Source: Maribellus comscasis (GTDB lineage: Bacteria > Bacteroidota > Bacteroidia > Bacteroidales > Prolixibacteraceae). From it: a stretch of DNA of 64,000 nucleotides. The translations under genes were made by a program, and so were the position numbers. Where the stretch lies: contig NZ_CP046401.1 in assembly GCF_009762775.1 (NCBI RefSeq), positions 7,328,001 to 7,392,000 on the forward strand, given 5' to 3'. Shown one piece after another: positions 36,258 through 44,770 of the stretch; positions within the stretch are counted from its first letter, which is position 1; every line of letters begins with the position of its first letter. The notes below the pieces were generated by a model. That model saw only the letters and a program-made list of their open reading frames with translations, searched no databases and had not been told where the DNA came from.

Positions 36258-37145
36258 CTATTTTTTATACATTCGATATTTTGCTGTCTGATCCCTTAAG
36301 TGACGAATATTGAATACCATAAAGCTACCTCTTGGAACATTTAACATACTCGCTATTACATCGCATTTGACCATTAAAAGAAAGTAAATTTCTTTTTGGT
36401 TATTTCCCATTAATCCTTCCAGGTTTCCCTGGCCTTTTGAGATAATGATATCAGCTTCATCGAATAACTTTTTAAATTCAGGAGAACAGTGTTTCTCCAA
36501 GGTGGATGGCGCGTCATATCCGTTTGAAATAACTTGTGCAACATCTGACATTCTCACTTTTTTAGCGTCTTCCATTGTTGCATCATTTATGACAGGTGCA
36601 CCTCTTGTGGCAAACCAAAGATTAGGGTGGTCTATTACGCTGATGAAAATTTTATCGAGGACAATTTCTCCTGCATTGTCACCGAGATACAGTACCATTG
36701 AGGCATTCTTTAACTCTTTGTAAAGTATTTCTGAGTGGTCAATAGCAGGTATTTTCATAGCTGCTGTTGCCAATGTCTCCAACACATCGAAAGGCTCCGG
36801 TGGACCGAAATCAATAACATTTCCTGCCAGCGCATAACGTAAAGCTGTTTGGAAGGGATTGGCTGATTTATCGATTCTTTTCCTGACATCTTTTTCAAGG
36901 TTTAACATTAACTGATTGTATTCCTCTTTTTCTTTTTCATACAAATCATCAGTATTTGTTTCCTTTTTTATCAGCCGGTGCAGAAAACACGCTGCCTCAG
37001 GAGTCAAAAGGCCGTTATTTCTGTTTTCATCCATAAACCGATTGAAACGATCGATGATGTTATTTGACCTCCCGCTTGAGATATTATATTTTCCCAACAT
37101 TTTTTGCCCCTGTAAAAGAAGGCAGCTTTCACAATCAGATTGCAT
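36258..37145 (-). CDS. DUF89 (ARMT1-like) metal-dependent phosphatase family protein
   Basis: 295 residues. It begins MQSDCESCLLLQGQKM with a CxxC pair, as in bacterial/archaeal DUF89 proteins, and has the active-site loops VLYLGDNAGEIVLDK and ISKGQGNLEGL plus FATRGAPVINDATMED. Family members are metal-dependent damage-control phosphatases acting on reactive phospho-metabolites. It neighbours two DUF5320 genes and an Mrp operon, a recurring association in anaerobes. Substrate unknown. Confidence 0.87.
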   Translation of the reverse strand: MQSDCESCLLLQGQKMLGKYNISSGRSNNIIDRFNRFMDENRNNGLLTPEAACFLHRLIKKETNTDDLYEKEKEEYNQLMLNLEKDVRKRIDKSANPFQTALRYALAGNVIDFGPPEPFDVLETLATAAMKIPAIDHSEILYKELKNASMVLYLGDNAGEIVLDKIFISVIDHPNLWFATRGAPVINDATMEDAKKVRMSDVAQVISNGYDAPSTLEKHCSPEFKKLFDEADIIISKGQGNLEGLMGNNQKEIYFLLMVKCDVIASMLNVPRGSFMVFNIRHLRDQTAKYRMYKK

Positions 37146-37297
37146 TTTTATTTTGTTATACTGGCAGAATCGCCAAAAAGTAAGAACATACCTCCCCCAG
37201 ACAGGATATCTTTGTAATAAAGTAAATCAACCTACCTTCCTTTGGATGCAGAGAATATGTATTAAATAAATACCTGAATTTATTCCGCCGGCAATTT

Positions 37298-37636
37298 CTA
37301 ATCCTTTTTTTCCAGTTCTCCAAGTCTTCTTTCAATGTCCTTTTGAATATTCTTCAGAGACTCTGCCTGCGATTTAAGCATTTTTACTTCTTCTTCCCTG
37401 CCCGGAATCCGATGATGTAACATACTAAAGTCTGGAAATGGCCAATTCCAAAGGTTTCTTCGTCCTAAACCGCGACCTCCTGCTCCTCTGCCAAAACCAA
37501 AGCCTCTTCCCCCTCTTCTTCCTGATCTGCCAAAACCATTTTCAAAACCGGGGATATCATTTCCCGAACAAAATCCAAATCCTCTTCCGGTCATGGAACC
37601 TTGCCCCATTGGACCGGTACGATCTCCTGATGGCAT
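37298..37636 (-). CDS. DUF5320 protein with C-terminal coiled coil
   Basis: 112 residues. MPSGDRTGPMGQGSMTGRGF followed by GFCSG is the DUF5320 start; the middle is Gly/Arg/Phe-rich (GRRGGRGFGFGRGAGGRGLG) and the end, from about residue 75, is a coiled coil (REEEVKMLKSQAESLKNI). Family function is unknown; it accompanies metal-cofactor genes. Paralogue of the 59-residue protein at 30752-30931, which lacks the coiled coil. Confidence 0.85.
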   Translation of the reverse strand: MPSGDRTGPMGQGSMTGRGFGFCSGNDIPGFENGFGRSGRRGGRGFGFGRGAGGRGLGRRNLWNWPFPDFSMLHHRIPGREEEVKMLKSQAESLKNIQKDIERRLGELEKKD

Positions 37637-37761
37637 AATTTTAAATTTAGAAATTCAACAATTCATTATTTTTCGGGCTCTTTGTCCGTGTCCGATTATC
37701 TCATACAAATATAACAATTAAAAGAACTAATGTTTAATACAATTTATGATTTATATGAATT

Positions 37762-38784
37762 CTACAACCCGAGCTGCAATAAAATAAAACCAACAAGCAA
37801 CCCAACAACCATATTGATTATTTTAACTTTTACAAAATCTTTTCCCGATTCGGCAAGCAGGGGTAACATTCCATGCCCGTCCTGTACTATAGAATTGGCA
37901 ATAAGTATACTAAAAGGCAAAAGATTTTGTGAAAAAAGTGTAGCAAATAATAGATGCGGACCTGATTCAGGGATTAAACCAACCAGTACAGCTATAAATA
38001 AAATCCAGTGAGGATTATCTTTAACCAGATCGCTCAATTCCAGATTTGATTGCACGAAATACAATACAACAAAGGCACCCCATGTCCAAAGGAAAATTCG
38101 GATCAGATGTTTTTTAATAATATGATTGTACAGATGCTCTTTTAGAAAATGTTCCGGGGTTGTTATAAACACGAATAATAGGAATAGCCCTCCGGAGAGG
38201 AATATAATTTTCTTCCAGTCCCAGTTATTTGGGCCAATAATACCAGTAGCCAAAAGAATAATAAGAATTGCCGAAAATAAAAGCAAAACGGTTCTTTCAA
38301 AGGAAATATTTTTTAGCTGGGGAATAATGTCTTTTTTTACAAAACACTTGCACTTCTCATGTTCATGTATAACAAATCCGTGTGTCCCCGCTGGTTCATT
38401 TTTCTTTGCAAATAAGTTTACTATAAACCCTGTTAAAATGGCTATCCCCAATAATACGAATTGAAGTAAAACTGCTTTCTCAGGAAATAGTGCAAACATT
38501 ACAAATGCTTCATCTCCTGAGGTTGCAATCATGGCAGCTACCAATCCGGCTACTCCCATCATTCGATGGCTGTATAACGAAACAACAGTAAAGGCACCTA
38601 AACAGCCAGGTGTAATTCCAAGAATTGCAGCAACAATAATTTGCAATATAGGTGACCGCTGTAATTTATTCGCCCAAAGATTCTTGCTTTGGACATTAAT
38701 ATAATCGATAACAACCATCATGAAAAGCACAAATGCCGTTATTATTAATGCTTGTTTTAGCGTGGGAACAAAAACTTCAATCAT
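37762..38784 (-). CDS. Putative 10-TM heavy-metal exporter (ArsP_2 type)
   Basis: 340 residues with about ten membrane segments. Diagnostic blocks are AILGITPGCLGAFTVVSLYS in the first half and LVGLIPESGPHLLFATLFSQ in the second, an internal repeat typical of the family, joined by a cytosolic Cys/His loop HEHEKCKCF that could bind metal. It probably moves a metal or metalloid out of the cell. Adjacent to a DUF5320 gene upstream on the same strand side and divergent from the VOC gene. Confidence 0.82.
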   Translation of the reverse strand: MIEVFVPTLKQALIITAFVLFMMVVIDYINVQSKNLWANKLQRSPILQIIVAAILGITPGCLGAFTVVSLYSHRMMGVAGLVAAMIATSGDEAFVMFALFPEKAVLLQFVLLGIAILTGFIVNLFAKKNEPAGTHGFVIHEHEKCKCFVKKDIIPQLKNISFERTVLLLFSAILIILLATGIIGPNNWDWKKIIFLSGGLFLLFVFITTPEHFLKEHLYNHIIKKHLIRIFLWTWGAFVVLYFVQSNLELSDLVKDNPHWILFIAVLVGLIPESGPHLLFATLFSQNLLPFSILIANSIVQDGHGMLPLLAESGKDFVKVKIINMVVGLLVGFILLQLGL

Positions 38785-38858
38785 GATTCCAAATCTAAAT
38801 ACTATTTATTTTATATTGAACAAAAGTTTATTTAAATTTGTTTATTAAAAACAAAAAA

Positions 38859-39239
38859 ATGCTTTTGCATGTTGCGATAACGATTCAGTCTTCGAAGGAA
38901 ATCGAGAATTTCTACAAAAAAATATTACTCTTTACTGTTCAAAGAAAGTTCTCGCTAAATAAGGAAACATCACAAAAAATTTTTAATACAGAAGAAGTTG
39001 TTGATGTATATTTAATGGAACATCAATCTGTACATTTCGAAATTTTTGTAAGCCGCAAAAAGGAAAAGAAACTATTCTCCCATGTTTGTTTGGCATACAG
39101 ACAAACAAATACAATCTATGAAAAGGCGATTAAGCTAGGGTATGAAACACAGATAAAAAGAAATAAAGAGAATAACACTTATTTCATTTGGGATAAAAGC
39201 GGAAACATGTTTGAAATTAAAGGAATACAAGATCAATGA
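38859..39239 (+). CDS. VOC-fold (glyoxalase-like) protein
   Basis: 126 residues from ATG 38859; the frame extends to a TTG at 38838 but the ATG gives the normal MLLHVAITIQSSKEIENFY start. Paired beta-alpha-beta-beta-beta modules end in YFIWDKSGNMFEIKG, the C-terminal VOC signature with a metal-ligand Glu. Substrate unknown; possibly a metalloid or electrophile resistance enzyme given the exporter next door. Confidence 0.75.
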   Translation: MLLHVAITIQSSKEIENFYKKILLFTVQRKFSLNKETSQKIFNTEEVVDVYLMEHQSVHFEIFVSRKKEKKLFSHVCLAYRQTNTIYEKAIKLGYETQIKRNKENNTYFIWDKSGNMFEIKGIQDQ

Positions 39240-39343
39240 TTAACAAATATGAAATCTTCGCCTGATAAATTCCAAGGTACTGACCTCACAATACAAAAGG
39301 ATTAAATATGGCAAAGAGACTTGTATTATTAAACTAAAATGTC

Positions 39344-39733
39344 ATGAAAGGAAGAAGGTTGGGAAAACGAATATTTCAACGCAATGAACCGGTTACGGAA
39401 GGAGAATACTGTATCTGTCCGAAGTGTGGTCATTCTACTATTCATGTTAAGGGAAGGCCATGTCGTCGTTTCTTGTGCCCGGTTTGCCACATTCCTTTAA
39501 CCCGTTCCCAAAATAGTTTTCATTCAAAAGAATTGAAAACAGACTCTGCGAAATCAAAAACATTAAAATATCCAAAAGTAGACATTGAAATCTGCACCGG
39601 ATGCGGAAGCTGTATTGATGTATGCCCGGTGGAAGCAATTTCTTTGATTGAAGGTAAAGCTTTTATTGAAGAAGATATATGTACCAATTGCCGAGTGTGT
39701 GAAAATGAATGCCCGGTAGAGGCTATTAATTAA
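39344..39733 (+). CDS. Zinc-ribbon plus two-[4Fe-4S] ferredoxin
   Basis: 129 residues. Residues 20-50 form a zinc ribbon (CICPKCGHSTIHVKGRPC, then FLCPVCHI), and residues 84-123 a bacterial dicluster ferredoxin: CTGCGSCIDVCP and CTNCRVCENECP. It should carry electrons for the flavoprotein encoded 18 bp downstream. The ribbon module reappears alone in the protein at 46386-46643. First gene of a five-gene plus-strand run. Confidence 0.9.
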   Translation: MKGRRLGKRIFQRNEPVTEGEYCICPKCGHSTIHVKGRPCRRFLCPVCHIPLTRSQNSFHSKELKTDSAKSKTLKYPKVDIEICTGCGSCIDVCPVEAISLIEGKAFIEEDICTNCRVCENECPVEAIN

Positions 39734-39751
39734 ATAATTAAAAGAGATGAT

Positions 39752-41116
39752 ATGAAAACATACGATGTAATTATTATTGGAGGTGGCCCGGCTGCCATTG
39801 TAACCGGAATTACGGTTAAGAAGTTTTTTAAAGAGAAAAGTGTACTGATGATAAAAGAAGAAGCAGATGGGCTTGTGCCATGTGGAATTCCTTATATTTT
39901 TAATTTGCTGGGAAACGATGCCGGGAAAAATAAAATGGGACCAAAACCATTTGTTAATTTAGGAGGTGAGGTTGTTGTTGATTCTGCCATAAAGGTAGAT
40001 AAAACAGCTAAAAAGGTTTTAGTAAAATCGGGAGAGGAATTTAGCTACGGTAAACTGGTTTTTGCTACAGGTTCTGAACCTGTTATTCCCACTTTCATAC
40101 CTGGGCATGACCTCCGGAATGTTTTTTACGTAAAGAAGAGTTTTCCATATATTCATGAACTGGCGTCGAAAATCAGTGGGTTTAAAAATATTGTTATTGT
40201 TGGAGGCGGATTCATTGGAGCTGAAGTCGCAGAACAAATGGCTGCTTCGGGAATGAATATTACGCTTGTTGAAAGTGAACCACTTTGTTTTTCAAAAGCC
40301 TTTTCACCAGAATTAAGTGCCATTGCAACAGATGTATTGAGAGAAACAAAGGTCAATGTGATGACATCAACACTGGTCAAAGAAATTACCGGAGAAAATG
40401 ATACTGTTCAGCACGTTGTGCTCTCTGACGGAAGAAAAATTGAAGCCGATGCCGTGACTCTTTCCATTGGCTATAAGGCCAATTCACAACTGGCTGAAGA
40501 ATCAGGGCTCGAATTAAACCGGTTTGGCGATATTCATGTAGATAATTATGGCCGAACGACAGTAAAAGACATTAGCGCTGTTGGCGATTGTGCACAAACT
40601 TTTGGTTTTCTGACGGGACGAAGTGATGTTATAAAACTGGCATCCACAGCTACAGCAGAAGCTCGTACTTTGGGGCATAATATTTTTGGTATTCGTATAA
40701 AAAAGTGCACTGCAGGTACATTGGGCGTATTTTCTACTGAAATCAATGGTCTGGCTATGGCAGCTGCTGGCGCAAACGAAAAAAGTGCCGGTGAATCGGG
40801 AGTTGAACTAATATCATCTAAATTTTCATCGCCCGACCGGCATCCGGGAGGACTGCCCGGAATGAGCAACTTAACAGTCAAACTCTATGCTTCGCCAGTG
40901 GACGGAAGTATTCTTGGGGGTGAAGCCTGGGGAGGAAAATCGGTAGGTGAAATCATTAATATTATCAGTTTGGCCATCCAAAAATCCATTACTGTTTTTG
41001 AACTGATCTCTTTCCAGGTGGGCACACACCCGCTATTAACTGCGTCACCCGTAAATAATCCGATTGTCAGGGCAGCCGAAGATATTGTATATAAAATGAC
41101 GTGTTCGAAATATTAA
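39752..41116 (+). CDS. CoA-disulfide-reductase/NADH-oxidase-like flavoprotein
   Basis: 454 residues of the FAD/NAD(P) disulfide-reductase superfamily: FAD motif IIIGGGPAAIVTG at 7-19, NAD motif NIVIVGGGFIGAEVAE near 147-162, second FAD motif ISAVGDCAQTF near 273, and a C-terminal dimer domain. Cys44 in VPCGIPY sits where CoA-disulfide reductase and Nox have their single redox Cys. It probably reduces a low-molecular thiol, polysulfide or CoA-type disulfide with electrons from NAD(P)H or the neighbouring ferredoxin; the substrate is inferred. Confidence 0.87.
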   Translation: MKTYDVIIIGGGPAAIVTGITVKKFFKEKSVLMIKEEADGLVPCGIPYIFNLLGNDAGKNKMGPKPFVNLGGEVVVDSAIKVDKTAKKVLVKSGEEFSYGKLVFATGSEPVIPTFIPGHDLRNVFYVKKSFPYIHELASKISGFKNIVIVGGGFIGAEVAEQMAASGMNITLVESEPLCFSKAFSPELSAIATDVLRETKVNVMTSTLVKEITGENDTVQHVVLSDGRKIEADAVTLSIGYKANSQLAEESGLELNRFGDIHVDNYGRTTVKDISAVGDCAQTFGFLTGRSDVIKLASTATAEARTLGHNIFGIRIKKCTAGTLGVFSTEINGLAMAAAGANEKSAGESGVELISSKFSSPDRHPGGLPGMSNLTVKLYASPVDGSILGGEAWGGKSVGEIINIISLAIQKSITVFELISFQVGTHPLLTASPVNNPIVRAAEDIVYKMTCSKY

Positions 41117-41132
41117 AAATGGTGTCAGTTTT

Positions 41133-41624
41133 ATGGAAGATATTGTTTTTCACCCTATAGGAATTATTCATTCTGAATATAAACAAACAAAAGATACCCC
41201 CATCCAACCTGCTTCTGGTATGAGAATTAGTGGGAGTGTTGAAATTTTTCCTGAATATGCTGAGGGATTACAAGACATTGAAGGATTTTCACACTTGATT
41301 CTAATTTATCATTTCAATCGTTCGTCGGGGTATAAATTAAAGGTAAAGCCTTTTCTTGACGAAAATTTGCACGGTGTCTTTTCTACGCGGGCTCCATTTC
41401 GGCCTAATCCAATAGGGTTGTCAGTTGTAAAACTTATTTCCAGAAATAAAAATATTTTAGAAATTGAAAATATTGATATTCTGGATGGTACTCCACTATT
41501 TGACATCAAACCTTTTGTTCCGGATTTTGATGCAGCAGAAAATGTAAAGATTGGTTGGGTAACCAGATCGCAAAATAAGATATCAAATACGTTTAACGAC
41601 GGTCGTTTTGAATCGGAATCTTAA
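41133..41624 (+). CDS. trmO: tRNA m6t6A37 methyltransferase TrmO (TsaA/VirR family)
   Basis: 163 residues. It begins with FHPIGIIHSEY, has EGLQDIEGFSHLILIYHF and the signature STRAPFRPNPIGLSVV, the conserved core of TsaA/TrmO, which methylates t6A37 in tRNA-Thr using SAM. Such genes are also found in metal/redox clusters of anaerobes, so an alternative methylation target is possible here. 16 bp after the flavoprotein. Confidence 0.9.
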   Translation: MEDIVFHPIGIIHSEYKQTKDTPIQPASGMRISGSVEIFPEYAEGLQDIEGFSHLILIYHFNRSSGYKLKVKPFLDENLHGVFSTRAPFRPNPIGLSVVKLISRNKNILEIENIDILDGTPLFDIKPFVPDFDAAENVKIGWVTRSQNKISNTFNDGRFESES

Positions 41625-41639
41625 AAGAATTGATTAATA

Positions 41640-42371
41640 ATGATTTATATTAAGAATAAGTCGAAAATTAACCTCGTGATCGATGGTGTTATGTTGATTT
41701 TACTTGCATTGATTATCGGGGGTGGATTAATGATTAAGTATGTATTGTTGCCGGGTTTCAAGCGTAACGTTTTGTATGGAAGTGATGCTGAGCTTTACTT
41801 CTGGGGACTCGACAGACATCAATGGGGAAGTATTCATTTATACCTTGGTTTTGTTTTCCTGTTTTTATTATTTCTTCATGTTATTCTTCATTGGAAAATG
41901 ATAGTTGGTATTTTCAGTCAAATGATTAAAGGACAAATTTCAAGGAAGATAATTTCAGTTTGTATTGGTGGGGTAGCCCTTTTTTTTGCTTTGGCCCCGC
42001 TCTTATTAAGACCCGAAGTTATGCCGTTGGAAAGAAAATATAACCATAGACAAAATACCGAAAATTTTATACGAGAAATGCAACCTATGTTACCAACCCA
42101 ACCTTCTGCCCAAGCCTTTCAACGAACGGCTGAAAAATCTAATGAAGAACAAAAGAGAAGCCACCTGATACATGACTTTTCCAAACTGGAAATATTTGGC
42201 AGCATGACTCTGGAAGAGGTTTCGCAAAAATATTCGATCCCTTTAAATAGGCTGGCTGGTACACTGAATATTCCTTTAAATAAATCGGGAGAAAGAATTG
42301 GGAGATTAAAAAGGAGATATGGTTTTGAGATTATAGAATTGAAAGAGACTATTACTCAATTAAAAGAGTGA
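41640..42371 (+). CDS. DUF4405-type heme-b-like membrane protein
   Basis: 243 residues. Two or three membrane helices in the first 120 residues carry His pairs (DRHQWGSIHLYLGFVFLFLL, LFLHVILHWKMIVG) like DUF4405/cytochrome b561-type proteins, and a last helix (ISVCIGGVALFFALAPLLL) follows. The soluble tail ends with a helical module MTLEEVSQKYSIPLNRLAGT and GRLKRRYGF, which in related proteins accompanies anaerobic electron-transfer genes. Likely a quinone- or heme-linked membrane electron carrier for the ferredoxin/flavoprotein pair. Confidence 0.75.
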   Translation: MIYIKNKSKINLVIDGVMLILLALIIGGGLMIKYVLLPGFKRNVLYGSDAELYFWGLDRHQWGSIHLYLGFVFLFLLFLHVILHWKMIVGIFSQMIKGQISRKIISVCIGGVALFFALAPLLLRPEVMPLERKYNHRQNTENFIREMQPMLPTQPSAQAFQRTAEKSNEEQKRSHLIHDFSKLEIFGSMTLEEVSQKYSIPLNRLAGTLNIPLNKSGERIGRLKRRYGFEIIELKETITQLKE

Positions 42372-42449
42372 ATATCGTTAAGTTTTTTTAGAAAAGCATT
42401 GACTTATGACATGGAAAGTAATAGGTAATAAATTAACAGTGTGTAAACA

Positions 42450-43334
42450 ATGCAAATAACTACATCCAAAATATTGATAATAATTGTAGCCCTTTGTTTA
42501 TTATCTTGTAATTCAAAAAGCAATAAAAATGGTGATGTCACGAAACAAGTAGTAACCGTAAGTATTTTACCTCAAAAAACATTTGTTGAAATGATAGCGG
42601 GAGATGACTTTAAAGTAAATGTTTTACTCCCGCCCGGAGCAAGTCCAGCCGTTTTTACACTATTACCTTCTCAGCTAAAAGATATAACCCATTCAAAAGT
42701 TTGGTTTCGTGTTGGGCATGTTGGCTTTGAATATTCATGGAAAGAAAAGATTGAACAAGCCAACCGGCAAATGAAGGTGATTGACCTTTCAAAAGAATTG
42801 GACTTAATTTCTGCTACATCCATAACCTCAACCGAAACAAAAACAGAGAAGGGGATTAATCCCCACATCTGGATGTCGCCACCATTGGTAAAACAAATGG
42901 CTCGCCGAATTACAGAAGAACTTTCTGTTTTAAATCCTGAAAAAAGTGCCATTTACAACGAAAACTACCTCAAGTTTGCCACTGAAATTGACCAATTAGA
43001 TGATATAATCAGAAGTACTTTAAAGGATTATCAAGGTCGTAAATTTATTATGTTTCATCCAAGTCTTTCGTACTTTGCCCGCGAATATGGACTAAAGGAA
43101 TATTCACTTGAACCTGGCGGAAAGGAACCAACACCTCAACGAATGGCTGAACTGGTTAAGCTGGCCAGAAAAGAGAACATAAGAGTAATTTATATTCAAA
43201 GTGATTTGGACCGTGAACAAGCCCGTGTATTTGCAGAAGAAATCGACGGAGAAATTATCGAAATGTGGCCGTTAAACCCAGCTTGGGAAGAAAATCTGAT
43301 GAAAATTACAAAAATACTTATAGCTAATTTTTAA
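42450..43334 (+). CDS. ZnuA-family metal-binding lipoprotein
   Basis: 294 residues with lipoprotein leader LIIIVALCLLSCNSKSN. The cluster A-I solute-binding fold shows VSILPQKTFVEMIAGDDFKV, metal ligands in GINPHIWMSPP (His) and FHPSLSYFAREYGL (His), and IYIQSDLDREQARVFAEE. It would bind Zn or Mn in the periplasm. The His-rich loop of many ZnuA proteins is missing, and the first expected His site (PGASPAVF instead of PGxxPHxF) is replaced by Ala. No ABC permease or ATPase gene is adjacent, so transport partners lie elsewhere or it is a sensor. Confidence 0.83.
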   Translation: MQITTSKILIIIVALCLLSCNSKSNKNGDVTKQVVTVSILPQKTFVEMIAGDDFKVNVLLPPGASPAVFTLLPSQLKDITHSKVWFRVGHVGFEYSWKEKIEQANRQMKVIDLSKELDLISATSITSTETKTEKGINPHIWMSPPLVKQMARRITEELSVLNPEKSAIYNENYLKFATEIDQLDDIIRSTLKDYQGRKFIMFHPSLSYFAREYGLKEYSLEPGGKEPTPQRMAELVKLARKENIRVIYIQSDLDREQARVFAEEIDGEIIEMWPLNPAWEENLMKITKILIANF

Positions 43335-43337
43335 AAA

Positions 43338-43388
43338 GCTTTGAAAAAGTACCCTTAGAATTAACCTCAAGTAGATATTTTTCAAAGC
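43338..43388. terminator. Shared hairpin between convergent operons
   Basis: GCTTTGAAAAA at 43338-43348 and TTTTTCAAAGC at 43378-43388 are perfect inverted copies around a 29-base loop, lying between two convergent genes. A- and T-runs on the arms suit termination in both directions. Confidence 0.55.
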
Positions 43389-43412
43389 CTTCTAAAAATC
43401 AATCGATAAATT

Positions 43413-44741
43413 TCATAAAGTTTCCAGGTTTGAAATATCAAGAATAAATCCTTCCATTCCAACAATCCGGTCCCTGACAAAAATGGGATTTGCCGAGAGG
43501 ATATGTTGGGCAGTTGTCCCATCTTTACATCTCCGTGTGGCTATATTTCCGCTGATTATTTCGCCGTTCATTACCCTGGCAAACGTAGTTTCAAGCTTTT
43601 CAACCTCGGATGACGGACGGGTAACCGAAAAGTGTCTCCCCATAATTTCATCCGGTGCTTCATATTTATACATTTGCAGCCAGGCCGTGTTAACGTTTTC
43701 AATGATTCCGTTTTCGTTAAGGCGATAATACCCGGCGCCACTGTTTTTTACGGCGTTGTACATGTACTCACCTGCATCCTCTTTGGGGTCAACATTCAAA
43801 ATAAATCCTTCTACTCCAATTATTTGTTCATTCTCGTAAACCGGATTTGCCGATAAAATATGGTTTCCATGGGAGTCATCCATACACTTTCTCCGGACTG
43901 ACACCCCGGGAATGATCTTCCCATTTAAAACATCATTTATCTGCTTTGTTAGTTTTTGCAATTCGCCGGTATCGCGTGTTACTGAAAAATGTTGTCCAAT
44001 TATTTTGGAACGATCAGTACACTTATACATTTTCAACCATGCCTCGTTTACATCTACAATGATCCCATTTTTGTCCAGCCGGTAGTAGCCAGCTACACTT
44101 TCATCCACAGCTTTATGCAAATTTTTAACCCGTTCTTCCTTTTCATCAACTTTTATTACTTCCCAGCCTGTAATCATTGCTTTTATTGCAGAAAGTGGCT
44201 TTTCTCCGGTTGTTGTGAGGTAAACATGTGCAACTACGAATGCTATTAGCAGGAATGCCCCAAGTGTATGAATAACAGCGATATTGGTTAATCCCTGTAC
44301 ATGCAGGTTTGCATTGGGATAGATATAGGCCATATAGATAAAGCCGGTAACCACCTGTATTGGGATGACTAAAAGTTTTAACCCCAGGTAAATTAAACGT
44401 TGCAGCGGATTAAATTTATTATAAACGGTTTTGTGGGTAGGATGCGGAGCGCCCCGAAAAATTCCGGTAAGGTAGTATTCAACCTGTGCTTTAATAAATT
44501 TTGTAGTAGGAATATATTGTTTCCATTCGCCGGTGACAAAATGCCAGAAAATAGCAAATATAATCAAAACAAGAAAAGCCCATGCTGCAGTATTGTGCCA
44601 TCTGACTGTGTTTTCGAACCCGAAAAGTGTAAACGAACCGTGCATTTCAAATCCGGTCAGCGCCAGGAAGAAAATAAGTAATGCCTGGCTCCAGTGCCAA
44701 AAACGCTCAAAACTACGATAAATATATGTCGATCTTTTCAT
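43413..44741 (-). CDS. Cytochrome b (b561/Ni-Fe hydrogenase type) fused to two tandem PAS domains
   Basis: 442 residues. Residues 1-195 are a four-helix di-heme cytochrome b (RFWHWSQALLIFF with His16, VRWHNTAAW His49, FAIFWHFVTG His67, VIHTLGAFLLIAFVVAHVY). Residues about 205-322 and 328-442 are two very similar PAS domains: GYYRLDKNGIIVDVNEAWL and GYYRLNENGIIENVNTAWL, each ending SANP...GxEGFIL. No kinase or other output domain follows. It lies 29 bp after the octaheme cytochrome gene and should link it to the quinone pool; the PAS pair may sense redox state or gate electron flow. The fusion is unusual. Confidence 0.85.
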   Translation of the reverse strand: MKRSTYIYRSFERFWHWSQALLIFFLALTGFEMHGSFTLFGFENTVRWHNTAAWAFLVLIIFAIFWHFVTGEWKQYIPTTKFIKAQVEYYLTGIFRGAPHPTHKTVYNKFNPLQRLIYLGLKLLVIPIQVVTGFIYMAYIYPNANLHVQGLTNIAVIHTLGAFLLIAFVVAHVYLTTTGEKPLSAIKAMITGWEVIKVDEKEERVKNLHKAVDESVAGYYRLDKNGIIVDVNEAWLKMYKCTDRSKIIGQHFSVTRDTGELQKLTKQINDVLNGKIIPGVSVRRKCMDDSHGNHILSANPVYENEQIIGVEGFILNVDPKEDAGEYMYNAVKNSGAGYYRLNENGIIENVNTAWLQMYKYEAPDEIMGRHFSVTRPSSEVEKLETTFARVMNGEIISGNIATRRCKDGTTAQHILSANPIFVRDRIVGMEGFILDISNLETL

Positions 44742-44770
44742 TTCAATTATTCATTTATTTATTACTTAAT

